From JBBQKP01 sp038326995 (GTDB lineage: Bacteria > Planctomycetota > Phycisphaerae > Tepidisphaerales > Tepidisphaeraceae): DNA of 14,005 nt. Shown here piece after piece: positions 1-9,081 of the stretch. How positions within the stretch are numbered: the stretch's first letter is position 1; each line of letters opens with the position of its first letter. The notes under the pieces are model-generated. The model was not told the origin of the DNA. It searched no databases and saw only the letters and a list, made by a program, of their open reading frames with translations. The position numbers and the translations under genes are program-made. The stretch spans positions 1 through 14,005 of the forward strand of contig JBBQKP010000075.1 in assembly GCA_038326995.1 (NCBI GenBank), given 5' to 3'.

Positions 1-2434
1 GACTTGCGATCGATCCGGCAAAGCGGTCGTCGTTCTTGAGGTCATAGGCACGGATGCCCATTCGAATGCTGGCCTGCTGAGCGCGCGGGGCGTCGACCAG
101 AATGATCTTGAGTTTGGATGGCGCGATGGGCAGATCGAAGATCGCCTTGGGCGCGGAGCCCTGGGTCCAACCTTCGAGGAATTTCTCGGCGAGCTTTTGG
201 CCTTCTTCGCTCGTCACCGCGCCGCCGAAAACCAGGACGGCGTCCTGCGGCTTGTAGGTGGTTGCGAAGTAGGATTTCACGTCGTCGATGGTGATTCCCG
301 AGATGGATTCGGGCGTCGAGAGCCTGCCCACGGGCGTGCCTTCATAGACGGTGCTGGCGAGCGTGCGGTCTGCGACGCTGGCGGGGTTGGCGAGTTGCTG
401 AAGCAGGCCGCTGAGGGATTGCTTCTTCAGCTTCTCGAATTCTTCGACGGGAAAGTCGGGCTTGAAGAGCACATCGCGTGCGGTGTTGATTGCGAATTCG
501 AGTTGATCGACGGGCGCGAAGCCGTTGATGCGTGTGGAGTCGCCGTCGTCGTCGGCATTGATTGACACGCCGCGGCTTTCGAGTTCACTCGCGAATTCAG
601 CGGCGGTTTTGCCCGCGGTGCCTCGAGTGAGCATGGCCGCGGTCAGGCCGGCGAGCCCGGTCTTGTCGGGGGGCTGAGCCAGGCTTCCGCCGCGCATGAC
701 GAGCTGAAAACTCACGATCGGTAGACGCTGGTCGGTGAGTGTAATTACTTCGACGCCGTTCACCGTGTTGGGTATGCCCTTGTTGAAGCTTGCGGAGAGC
801 GCGCCGTCGTTGAGCGGCGCGGACTTCGGATAGCTCGCGGGGAATTCGAGCGGGCGACTGCTGGTGGGTGTGGTTTCGGTGGCGGCGGGGATCGTCTTGG
901 GGATGTCGATCGAAGTGGAGGTGAGCAGGTCTGAAGGCTTGCTCGTCGCGCCGGGTCCGGTAGTCGCGGCCTGCTTTTCGCTCGGCCTGTACTGAACGAC
1001 CGTCAGCGTGCTGTCAGTGATGTATTTCGCGGCGACGATCTTGAGTGATTCGGGGGTGATAGCGTCGAGTTGATCGAAAATCTTGTTCACACGCGCCGCA
1101 TCGCCGCCGAAGACTTCTTCATCGCCCAATACGGTTGCGACGGATTCCGCGGTCGAGCGTGCCTGAACCAGGCTCAGGCGAACGAGGGTGCGCGCCTTGT
1201 CGAGTTCCTGTTGGGTCGGGCCGTCTTTGATGAAGCTCGCGAAGGTGTCCTTGATCATCTGGACGGCGAGATCGGGGTCCTTTCCGGGAAGCAGGCCGAC
1301 GCTGGCGGTGAAGAGGGCGGCCTCGTCGAGCTGATTGTTGCCGGCCGACGCGTTGGTCGCGATCGGGTCCTTGCTGCCGACCATCGCCTGATAGAGCCTT
1401 GAAGATCGGCCCTGGCCGACGATGGTGCCGATGAGGTCGAGCGAGAGGTGGTCGTCGCTCTTGTAGTCGGGATTTTTCCAGGCGAGAACCGCGCGAGAAA
1501 GTGGAATGTTATTCTTGTATTCGATGAGCAGCCGCGACTCGGTCTGCTGGGGCTCAGCCTTGCTGACGCGGACGATGTCCGGGGCCTTGGGGATCCATGC
1601 GTAATAATCACGGACCCACTGCTTAGCCTGATCGACATCGAACTGACCTGCGATGATGAGGCAGGCGTTGTTGGGGACGTAATAGGTGTCGTGGAAAGCT
1701 TGAAGCTCGGACAGCTTGGAATTTGCGAGGTGCATCATGTCGCCGATCGGCGTCCACCTGTAGTTGTGTGTCTTGAACGCGGTTTTCCATAGATCCTGGC
1801 TGAGCGTGCCGTAGGGCGGATTGGCACTGCGAAGCCGCCATTCCTCAGCGACGACCAGTCGCTCGGTGTTGTAAACGGGCCCGCTGACCTTGAAGCTCGC
1901 CATGCGGTCGGCCTCGAGCCAAAGCGCCATCTCAAGATGGTTGGTGGGCACGGTGTTGACGTACGTGGTCTGATCAAAGCTGGTGAAGGCGTTGGACACG
2001 CCGCCCACGCGCTGGATGAGCTTCATGTGCTGTTCGCTGGGCACGTTCGCGCTGCCGCGGAACATCATGTGCTCGAACATGTGAGCAAAGCCGTTGCGGT
2101 CGGCCGCTTCATCGACGGAGCCGACGTGATACATGACGCGGACATGGACCACGGGTGCGTTAGTCATGGGGGCGTAGATCACGCGCAGGCCGTTGGGCAG
2201 GGTCTCGCGAACGAACTCGATCGGCGCGACCTTGACGCTGGGGGAAACAATGGGGGAAACAATTGCGGGAGTTTGTGCAGAAAGGCGAGACGGGACGAGT
2301 GTGGAAAGAGTGGTCATTAGGCTGGTCGTTAGACTGGTCATGGCGATTGCGGAGATACACGCCCTGCGAAGCGCCAAGCGAGACGAATGTTTGGTTAATG
2401 AGAAGGATTCGGTGTTGCGTGAGTTGTTGTTCAT
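1..2434 (-). CDS. Secreted M16-family zinc protease (two-domain), C-terminus beyond left edge
   Basis: Predicted exported zinc metallopeptidase of the M16 (pitrilysin/insulinase) family, which cleaves peptides inside a clamshell formed by two related domains. The minus-strand frame stays open from ATG at 2434 to the left edge (811 residues visible). Residues 1-55 look like a signal peptide: a basic RLALRR stretch, a Ser/Thr/Leu-rich hydrophobic run, and likely cleavage after LSA before QT. The first M16 domain holds the inverted zinc motif HMFEH at residues 118-122 (about 2083-2069) and the downstream zinc-ligand glutamate in VAEEWR near residue 197. A Thr/Pro/Ser-rich linker lies near residues 485-530. 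The second M16 domain then starts and has LAGLTAAML where the zinc motif would be, so it is probably the non-catalytic half. There is no convincing Shine-Dalgarno site; ATG at 2341 is a possible alternative start but would remove part of the signal peptide. The substrate is unknown. Confidence 0.93.
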   Translation of the reverse strand, partial: MNNNSRNTESFSLTKHSSRLALRRACISAIAMTSLTTSLMTTLSTLVPSRLSAQTPAIVSPIVSPSVKVAPIEFVRETLPNGLRVIYAPMTNAPVVHVRVMYHVGSVDEAADRNGFAHMFEHMMFRGSANVPSEQHMKLIQRVGGVSNAFTSFDQTTYVNTVPTNHLEMALWLEADRMASFKVSGPVYNTERLVVAEEWRLRSANPPYGTLSQDLWKTAFKTHNYRWTPIGDMMHLANSKLSELQAFHDTYYVPNNACLIIAGQFDVDQAKQWVRDYYAWIPKAPDIVRVSKAEPQQTESRLLIEYKNNIPLSRAVLAWKNPDYKSDDHLSLDLIGTIVGQGRSSRLYQAMVGSKDPIATNASAGNNQLDEAALFTASVGLLPGKDPDLAVQMIKDTFASFIKDGPTQQELDKARTLVRLSLVQARSTAESVATVLGDEEVFGGDAARVNKIFDQLDAITPESLKIVAAKYITDSTLTVVQYRPSEKQAATTGPGATSKPSDLLTSTSIDIPKTIPAATETTPTSSRPLEFPASYPKSAPLNDGALSASFNKGIPNTVNGVEVITLTDQRLPIVSFQLVMRGGSLAQPPDKTGLAGLTAAMLTRGTAGKTAAEFASELESRGVSINADDDGDSTRINGFAPVDQLEFAINTARDVLFKPDFPVEEFEKLKKQSLSGLLQQLANPASVADRTLASTVYEGTPVGRLSTPESISGITIDDVKSYFATTYKPQDAVLVFGGAVTSEEGQKLAEKFLEGWTQGSAPKAIFDLPIAPSKLKIILVDAPRAQQASIRMGIRAYDLKNDDRFAGSIAS

Positions 2435-2528
2435 AAAAAGAATCCGGATCAAAGTGGGGAGAAAAGCCGAAAGGTTTGGTGAGTATACGCACCAGAATCC
2501 GTTTGTCTTGAAGTTAGTCCCGTTCTTT

Positions 2529-2558
2529 TCCGGCCCGTCCGGCAGGACATTTCCTTCT
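2529..2558. repeat. Solo copy of dispersed REP-like repeat arm
   Basis: Bases 2529-2549 are identical over 21 nt to the left arm of the repeat at 8857-8877 and to the reverse complement of the right arm at 11587-11607. The similarity continues for several bases into a TTTC/TTCT-rich stretch matching the inner flank of that right arm. It contains the small palindrome GTCC-GGCA-GGAC. Only one arm is present, in contrast to the paired-arm copies further along the window. Confidence 0.75.
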
Positions 2559-2796
2559 GCTCTCAAAGCCGTCGGGCCATGCCCGGTAATCTCGATGTCA
2601 TACTCAAAACGAAGACGCAGGCTTACGCCTTCGGCGAGACGGCCTGGCGCTGCAATCGACTTAAGTGTTACGTCAGAACAAAAAAGCGGTGACGGAAACT
2701 GCACGGACATCTCACTTTTGGTTCGATAACCACAAAAAGCGGCGTTGGCACGGCTGAAATCGCCGCGGGCAAAATCCGCGCGTGACAAAAGTCACC

Positions 2797-2829
2797 CGTC
2801 TGTTCATCCGAAAGAAGAGGTAACAGACG
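2797..2829 (+). other. Hairpin in the leader of the cheX-like gene
   Basis: CGTCTGTT (2797-2804) and AACAGACG (2822-2829) can form a perfect 8-bp stem around a 17-nt purine-rich loop, 64 bases before the cheX ATG. It is the last of several short stems in this leader. It matches no riboswitch class that I recognise and has no T-run, so it is not an intrinsic terminator. A regulatory role is only a possibility. Confidence 0.35.
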
Positions 2830-2893
2830 ATCAAGCGTCAAAAAGAACATTCAAGCGTCGTAGCAAGAACCACAACAGAGAGAAACAATTCAT

Positions 2894-3412
2894 ATGTCAA
2901 CCGCAACCGTATCCCCGCCCGAAGCAACCAGTACCGGCACGACCCAGGCGATCAATCCCAAGTTGATCATCCCGTTCGTGAACAGCGTCCGAAACGTCTT
3001 CATGACGATGGTCAAGGTAAAGACGGAAGTGTGTCGGCCGATCGTGAAGGGTGAACCGACTCCTTCTTATGACGTGTCGAGCATCATCGGCTTTAGCGGC
3101 GACGTGATCGGCTCTGTGGTGGTGAGCTTTCAGCTCTCCGCAGCGGAGAAGCTCGTCGCCAGTTTCGCGGGCATGCACATCCCCTCGAGCAGTCCGGATT
3201 TCGCCGACGCGCTGGGCGAACTCGCGAACATGATCGCCGGCAGTGCGAAGAAAGACCTGGGCTGCGTGTGCAGCATCAGCACGCCCAGCGTGATCATGGG
3301 CGGCGGGCACACCATCGCGCGGCTTCGTGATGTGCCTTGTCTGGTCATTCCCTGCAAGACCGAAGTCGGCGATTTCGCCGTCGAGGTCAGCATCAAGCAG
3401 ATCAATCGATAA
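2894..3412 (+). CDS. cheX: CheX-like chemotaxis phosphatase
   Basis: Predicted cytoplasmic CheX/CheC/FliY-family phosphatase, which in the known family removes the phosphate from CheY-P. The 172-residue protein has a disordered Ser/Thr/Pro-rich N-terminus (1-20), then the alpha/beta fold with the typical segments IIGFSGDVIGSVVVSF (64-79) and DALGELANMIAG (105-116). E109 and N112 in the latter form the ExxN dephosphorylation motif. A second candidate motif copy, as in CheC, is not evident, and the single motif supports CheX. ATG 2894 follows a purine-rich AGAGAGA stretch, a weak ribosome site. A CheY-like receiver begins 81 bases downstream on the same strand, so the two probably form an enzyme/substrate pair in one operon. 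No kinase, receptor or flagellar gene is in the window, so a role in motility rather than another signalling output is not shown. Confidence 0.85.
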   Translation: MSTATVSPPEATSTGTTQAINPKLIIPFVNSVRNVFMTMVKVKTEVCRPIVKGEPTPSYDVSSIIGFSGDVIGSVVVSFQLSAAEKLVASFAGMHIPSSSPDFADALGELANMIAGSAKKDLGCVCSISTPSVIMGGGHTIARLRDVPCLVIPCKTEVGDFAVEVSIKQINR

Positions 3413-3493
3413 TCCCATGCAAGTCGTGAAAACGCTCAATGCTCAGCGTCTGACGGACGGCCGAAAACAATCAACCTCTCACACATAAAAACC

Positions 3494-3874
3494 ATGAAGA
3501 TTTTACTCGTAGACGACTCGAAGACGATGCGCAACATTCAGAAAAAGGTGTTCGAGCAGATGGGCCCGTGCGAATTCGCCGAGGCCGGCGACGGCATCGA
3601 AGCCCTGAGCCAGATCGCCGCCACTCCTGCGGGCTTCGACCTGATCATGGTCGATTGGAACATGCCCAACATGGACGGCCATTCGTTCATCGTTCACCTG
3701 CGTCGCAACGACAAGAAGACGCCCTGTATCATGTGCACGACCGAGGCCGAAAAGGCACGCGTCGTCGAAGCCATCAAGGCGGGCGTGAACAATTACGTCG
3801 TCAAGCCGTTCACACCCGAGATCATGATCGAAAAAGTGAAGGCGACCTTGGAAAGGCTCAAGGCCGCGGCGTAA
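3494..3874 (+). CDS. cheY: Single-domain CheY-like response regulator
   Basis: A stand-alone receiver domain of 126 residues with no output domain. The diagnostic residues are in place: D7 and D8 (LLVDDS) for magnesium, D54 (MVDWNMP) as phosphoacceptor, T82 (CTTEAEK) as the switch Thr, and K104 (VVKPF) as the conserved Lys. The aromatic Tyr101 sits where CheY proteins carry the rotating aromatic residue. Phosphorylation by an unlinked histidine kinase would be expected, with dephosphorylation by the adjacent CheX-like protein. ATG 3494 has no clear Shine-Dalgarno site, so translation may depend on the upstream gene. The last 17 bases overlap, tail to tail, the end of the minus-strand GT-C/TPR gene, and no terminator separates them. 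The symbol refers to family type; chemotaxis is not proven. Confidence 0.9.
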   Translation: MKILLVDDSKTMRNIQKKVFEQMGPCEFAEAGDGIEALSQIAATPAGFDLIMVDWNMPNMDGHSFIVHLRRNDKKTPCIMCTTEAEKARVVEAIKAGVNNYVVKPFTPEIMIEKVKATLERLKAAA

Positions 3875-5872
3875 CTTTTTCCAGCGCCGATCGCGCCAGC
3901 GCGCTGTCCAGCGCTGCACGCGCGAGCGCGCTGTTCGGGTCAATCATAAGTGCACGCTCCAGCGCTTCGCGCGCTCCCTGCGTGTCGCCCGTATCAAACA
4001 GTGCTACGCCCAGCAGCGTCCAGCTCGCGGCGTCGTCGGGCCTTATCGAAATCGCCGACCTGATGTTGAAAATCGCTTCATTCTGAAGTCGCGGCTGCTT
4101 CGTCTTTGCCCACCACTCCAGAAGCGCCTGCGCCAGTTCCAATCGAACCTGCGGGTCTTCCGAGGCGCCCGTCGCTGCGATGCGAAGATGCTCGACCGCG
4201 ATCTCCGGCATCTGTCTCGATCTGTAGATCGTGCCCAGCATCATGTTGCTCTCAGATTCTTCCGGGCGAATCTCAATCACGCGTAAGAACTGCTCCGCCG
4301 CGGCGGTCGAGTCGCCCTGGTTCAAAAAAATCTTTCCGTACGCGTTGAGTGCAAGGAGATATTTCGGATTGCGCTCCACCGCACGCCTGGCATACTCGGC
4401 GGCCTGCTCGTAGTTGCCACGCTGGCCCAGAATCGATGCGACGTTGGTCAGCGTCTCTTCATTTTCGAAAAGCTCCAGCCCGCGTCGATAATGGTCCTCG
4501 GCCCGGCCCAGATCGGGCGGCCTCTTCGCGACCATCGCGTGGCCCATGTTGACGTTGGCCATCCACGAATCCGGATTCTTTTTCAGCGTGTCCGACCACA
4601 GCGTCTGCACGTTCTTATAAATTTGCGACTGCAATAATGTGAGCACGCCCAGGAATATGCAAAGCAAGACGGCCGGGAGTGTTTGAATGAGACGCGACTT
4701 GAAACCGCCGATTGAATCATCGCGACCTAAATTTGTGAGTTGGCGCAATCTTGTCCAGCCCGCCGTCACTCCCGCCGCGAGCAGCACCAATAATCCCGTG
4801 CTCGCCAGGTGTTGAAAATGATCCGCGACGAATGAGTAACGGTGCGGATAGACGTTGAAATAGCCCAGCGCGGGAAAGAGTGTTCCGGAGAAAAACAGGA
4901 CGCACACGATCGGCCCGCGGCCGATACGGTTTCGTAGTAAGACTAGCGCGATCACCACGACCAACGCGCCGATCGGAAACGCGTATTGCCAGACGGCCGA
5001 TCGATCGATATGCCAGCGCGGGTAGATGAACGCCAGATCAAACGGCCAAACGATCGTGATCGCATAGAACCACCACGCCCTGCCCGCAATCAGCGTGCGG
5101 TGAACGAACTCGCCAAACATTGTGGGCGCGTAATCCCACTCGGGCCCGACCGCGCCCACGTGTGTCTTTTCGAGATGCGCCGTCGTCAGGCCCAGTACGA
5201 TCGCGAGTGCGAACATCGGCAGCAGGGGCAAGACGTCGCGCAGCGTGATTTTTCCTCGCTTCCAATAGACCACCAGCAGAATCGCCGCCGGCAAAGACCC
5301 GGCCACCGTCTTGGAAAGTGCCGCGCACGCGAAGAGCAGCAGGGCGATGAAATACACGATCTTTTTCGGCTTTCGAACAAGATCTGCCGACGCGAACACG
5401 CCCGCCCACTTTAGATAGACCATCATCGCCGAAAAATAGAACAATCCGCTGAGCGTATTTTTTCGTTCTGTGATCCATGCGACGGACTCGACGTGAACCG
5501 GGTGCAGTGCGAAGAGAAAAGCGCACAACGTGGCCGCGGGCACGTTCATGTACACGAGCAGTCGCCAGAGGATGACGGCGGTGAACGCATGAAGCAGGAT
5601 GTTGGTCGTGTGATAGGCCGACGCGTTTAGGCCGAAGAACTGAAATTCGATCCAGAACGAAGTGAAGACCAACGGGTACCACTGCGGCACCGATCGTATG
5701 TTGGTCCAGATGTCGAACAGGCCGCGAAAATCGCGAAGCGCGAGATTCTCGACGACGTAGTCCGGGTCGTCCCAGATGAATCCCGCGGAGAAGGCCGGTG
5801 CGTACGCGAGACATGTGACGGCGATCAACGCCAATGCGGTGAGTGATGCGGCGAAGATGTGACGCGAGCGGC

Positions 5873-5876
<4 letters not shown>
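3858..5876 (-). CDS. GT-C-fold integral membrane protein with C-terminal TPR repeats (TMTC/PMT-like)
   Basis: Polytopic inner-membrane protein of 672 residues, built like TMTC/PMT-type proteins. About the first 425 residues hold roughly ten or more hydrophobic helices, and residues 434-660 are tetratricopeptide repeats. The first outer loop has the acidic motif WDDPDYV (D36, D37), where GT-C glycosyltransferases bind metal or the lipid-phosphate sugar donor. HPVHVESVAW (125-134), ERKN (137-140) and RYSFVADHFQHLA (346-358) are family hallmarks. TPR units are clear, for example YEQAAEYARRAVERNPKY and TQGAREALERALMIDPNSAL. By analogy it may transfer a sugar to secreted proteins, but donor and acceptor are unknown. 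Its ATG overlaps the TGA of livF in ATGA, with no good SD of its own, so it is probably translated by coupling from the transporter mRNA. Its 3' end overlaps cheY convergently by 17 bases. Confidence 0.85.
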
Positions 5877-6569
<693 letters not shown>

Positions 6570-6580
<11 letters not shown>

Positions 6581-7367
6581 CGGTGTTCGTCTCCGGGCTT
6601 GAGTCGGCGGGCAGGCCGAGATAGGCCTCGATCACCTTCGGGTCGGATTTGATGTCGGTGGGCTTACCCGCGGCGATGATCTGGCCGTAGTCGAGCACGG
6701 TGATTTCTTCGCACAGGTCCATGACCAGCGTCATGTCGTGCTCGATCAAAAGCACGGTCAGGCCCAGCTCGTCTCGGATGCGGCGAATCGATCGCGCGAG
6801 GTCGAGCTTCTCGGCGGGGTTCATGCCGGCGGCGGGTTCGTCCAGCAAAATGAGCTTGGGCGCCGTCGCGATGGCGCGGAGGATTTCAAGTCGCCGCTGG
6901 TCGCCGTAGGGAAGGTTACGGGCCAAATCGCCGGCGCGTTCGTGCATCGAAAAGAATCGCAGAAGCTCGAGCGCCCGGCCGGTCTGGTCGGCCTCGGTCA
7001 TGCGGTGCTTTCGAGTGCGAAGCAGCGAACCAAAGAGCGAGATTTTTTCTCGCAAGTGCATGGCGACGCGAAGATTGTCCAGCACCGAAAGATCGGGAAA
7101 AAGTCTGATGTTCTGGAACGTTCGCGACAGCCCCGCCAGGGCGATTTGATCTGGCGATTTTCCGACGAGCTTCTGGCCCGCGAGCCGGATCGAGCCCGAC
7201 TGCGGAACGTACACGCCGGTGAGTAGATTGAAGCAGGTCGTCTTGCCCGCACCGTTGGGCCCGATGAGGCCGTGCAGCGCGCCGCGCGAGAGTTGAACGC
7301 TGAAGTTCTGCACCGCCTTCAGGCCGCCAAAGCTGATCGCGAGATTGTCGGCATCGAGCAGCGTCAA
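6570..7367 (-). CDS. livG: Branched-chain amino-acid ABC transporter ATPase LivG
   Basis: Second ATPase of the importer, expected to pair with LivF under the LivH/LivM channel. Read from TTG 7367 it has 265 residues: Walker A GPNGAGKTT (37-45), Q-loop TFQN (Q85), the LivG-type signature LPYGDQRRLEI (152-162), Walker B LILLDEPAAGMNP (172-184) and switch His210 in LLIEHDM. The C-terminus (DPKVIEAYLG) is typical. The same frame is open upstream to about 8090, but that extension is Arg-rich, unlike any ABC domain, and lies antiphase inside livM. The TTG is chosen because it overlaps the livM stop in TTGA and follows AAGGA at 9-nt spacing. It overlaps livF by 11 bases. Confidence 0.94.
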
Positions 7368-8587
7368 GCGCGTTTGTCCTTCTTGAAAAACTCCCAGATT
7401 TCGTGGATGCCAAACAGCCCGTTGGGCCTGAAAATCATCAGCAGAATCAGCACCAGCGCGAACAGCACCATACGATAGTCGCCCAGCCTGATGTCGGCCT
7501 TGATTGCAAGAAATCTCGCGAGTTCCACCAGCGCCACAAAACCCACGATATACACGAGCGAGCGAAGCAGTTTTGTCCGGCCCGGGCCGACGTCGAAGGC
7601 GGCCAGGAGCAGGCGAATCGCGACGACGCCCAGGCCCAGATGCCAGAGGTGAGTCGGCTCGCGAAGCCACTCGCCGCTGATGGTGATGATGATCGCGGCG
7701 AGTGCGGCGCCGCTGATCGAACCCAGGCCGCCCAGCACGACCATCATGACGACGTCGAATGAGCGCTGGAACCCCGCGTCGACGGGCCTGAGCGTCGCGC
7801 CCGAGTGCGCATAAAGCGCGCCGGCGATTCCCGCGAAAAACGCGCCGAACATGAACGCCCGCACCTTGAGTTTCGTGACCGGCACGCCCATCGATTGTGC
7901 GGCGGTTTCGTCTTCGCGGATCGCGATCATCGCCCGGCCGTGCGTGGAATATTTCAGTCGAAACGCCGCCAGTAATGCCACGCCCACGAACAGAAACAGC
8001 CAGAAAATATTGGTCAGTTTCGGTAGTGAGACAAAGCCCAGCGCCCCGCCGAGCGGCGGAGGGATGATGGGAATGGACGCGGTTTCCCACTCGTCAAAGA
8101 ACACTTGCGGGCCGGTCTGTTGGAGCAGCACTCGAACGATCTCGCCGAAGCCGAGTGTGACGATCGCCAGATAATCTCCGCGCAGCCTGAGCGAGGGCAG
8201 ACCCACGACGAAGCCGACGCCCGCCGCCACGAGCCCGGCCACGATGCAGCTTGCGGCGAGCAGAAATTGCCTCGCGCCAAGCAGGGAGGGCTCGGAAAGC
8301 GACGTGCCGACCAATGCGAGCAACGTGTAATACGTAATCGCGCCGCTGACGTAGCTGCCGATGGCGATGAACGCGGCGTGACCGATGGAGAATTGCCCGG
8401 TGAAGCCGTTGACGACCGTGAGTGACACGGCCGCGATGACGGCGATGCCGCAGTCGAGGGCGATCTTCTGCGCGTAGTCGCCGACGAGTCGCGTGCCCAT
8501 CACGTGCGCCAGCAACGCCAGTGCGACGACGCAAAGCGGCGCGAGCCAGGTGGTGAGGTTTGAGTGATTGGATTGCGGCAACGTCAT
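7364..8587 (-). CDS. livM: Branched-chain amino-acid ABC transporter permease LivM
   Basis: Transmembrane permease subunit of the importer, 407 residues from ATG 8587. Family marks are GFTGQFSIGHAAFIAIGSY (61-79), LRGDYLAIVTLGFGEI (135-150), the cytoplasmic coupling helix AIREDETAAQSMGVPVTKLK (222-241), GGLGSISGA (286-294) and C-terminal RPNGLFG (387-393). About ten hydrophobic segments are visible. A segment around 305-370 with two added hydrophobic stretches makes it longer than many LivM proteins (about 320-420). The frame is open for another 132 codons upstream to 8983, but that part runs through repeat DNA and lacks membrane or permease character, so ATG 8587 is preferred. No clear SD precedes it. 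It overlaps livG by 4 bases (TTGA). Its usual upstream neighbour livH is 3.1 kb away, so it needs either very long readthrough or its own promoter. Confidence 0.94.
   Translation of the reverse strand: MTLPQSNHSNLTTWLAPLCVVALALLAHVMGTRLVGDYAQKIALDCGIAVIAAVSLTVVNGFTGQFSIGHAAFIAIGSYVSGAITYYTLLALVGTSLSEPSLLGARQFLLAASCIVAGLVAAGVGFVVGLPSLRLRGDYLAIVTLGFGEIVRVLLQQTGPQVFFDEWETASIPIIPPPLGGALGFVSLPKLTNIFWLFLFVGVALLAAFRLKYSTHGRAMIAIREDETAAQSMGVPVTKLKVRAFMFGAFFAGIAGALYAHSGATLRPVDAGFQRSFDVVMMVVLGGLGSISGAALAAIIITISGEWLREPTHLWHLGLGVVAIRLLLAAFDVGPGRTKLLRSLVYIVGFVALVELARFLAIKADIRLGDYRMVLFALVLILLMIFRPNGLFGIHEIWEFFKKDKRA
7377..7381 (-). promoter_or_regulatory. Ribosome binding site that decides the livG TTG start
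   Basis: AAGGA on the minus strand, inside the last codons of livM, lies 9 nt upstream of TTG 7367. No ATG or GTG in the livG frame nearby has a comparable site, so this supports the TTG and the TTGA stop/start overlap. Confidence 0.75.
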
Positions 8588-8856
8588 AAACGACGAAGGG
8601 GGAATAATGCTGGCGAAAGGAGTCTGGCGAATCGCATCTGGTTTAGGTCGTCGAATAGAATAGCGAAATACGTGACTAGCGAAATTCCGGCGGGCATTCG
8701 AGCGCGTCGTTTCGCCGCCGCCTTGCTGATTGAGCGGCCCGCGAAAGCAGACGACATTAAAAGAGCCGCGTAAAAAGTGCGCGCGTGTTGGGTAAGCGAG
8801 TGTTGGGTAATCGGCATCTGCGAATTGCCTGCAAGCGAACAGGCCGCGGATTCGAT

Positions 8857-8957
8857 TCCGGCCCGTCCGGCAGGACAGTGCCTTTGATGTTTGATTGAAT
8901 TGAGTAAGCCGAAATTGAAGAAAGAAAATGTCGTGCCGGACGGGCCGGAGAGAAGAG
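8857..8957. repeat. 101-nt dispersed repeat, copy A (paired inverted arms, REP/BIME-like)
   Basis: The left arm 8857-8877 and right arm 8929-8949 are inverted copies of each other (20 of 21 match) around a 51-nt spacer, followed by GAGAGAAGAG. Each arm also holds a small internal palindrome of the form GTCC-4 nt-GGAC. Aligned without gaps to copy B at 11515-11615, 89 of 101 bases match; over 8884-8957 it is 70 of 74. Both copies have the same orientation and lie on opposite sides of the two plus-strand genes. There is no coding potential, because the open frames through the two copies use different phases. Confidence 0.88.
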
Positions 8958-9009
8958 ACTTTCATTCTCGATACGGAACGCAAAAGATCTCGACTCGAAA
9001 GATTGGATT

Positions 9010-9081
9010 GCGGCAGTCCCTCCCGCCGCGGCGCATGATGGAGGGCGGCAGTCTCTGCCGCCGCGGCGTCACGGAGTGACG
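9010..9081. repeat. Short GC-rich tandem pair with hairpins
   Basis: A 24-nt unit GCGGCAGTC...CCGCCGCGGCG occurs at 9010-9033 and again at 9045-9068 (22 of 24 identical, period 35). The second copy folds as GGCGGCAG-TCT-CTGCCGCC (9044-9062, 8-bp stem). A second stem follows, CGTCAC-GGA-GTGACG (9067-9081). A related motif, GGGCGGCGGTCTCTGCC, recurs at 11416-11432 on the other side of the cassette with one mismatch over 17 bases. There is no T-run, so intrinsic termination is not indicated. Confidence 0.7.

Larger units (their letters stand above)
2435..2893. other. Intergenic region between divergent M16 protease and cheX-like genes
   Basis: No gene is supported in these 459 bases. The region must hold promoters for the two divergent transcripts, but I see no clear -35/-10 pair on either strand. 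It contains a solo copy of the dispersed repeat arm (2529-2558) and a run of small hairpins toward cheX: GCGGCG 2739-2744 with CGCCGC 2761-2766, GTGAC 2782-2786 with GTCAC 2791-2795, and CGTCTGTT 2797-2804 with AACAGACG 2822-2829. The short open frames here have no family likeness. Confidence 0.6.

Noticed and set aside
197..2729. Several plus-strand frames and short minus-strand frames across the M16 region.
   Set aside because: They are shadows of the continuous minus-strand M16 protease frame, which carries HxxEH and full-length domain similarity.
7364..8983. A 539-residue version of LivM starting at 8983.
   Set aside because: The extra 132 codons run through the 101-nt repeat and have no membrane or permease character; LivM similarity starts just after ATG 8587.
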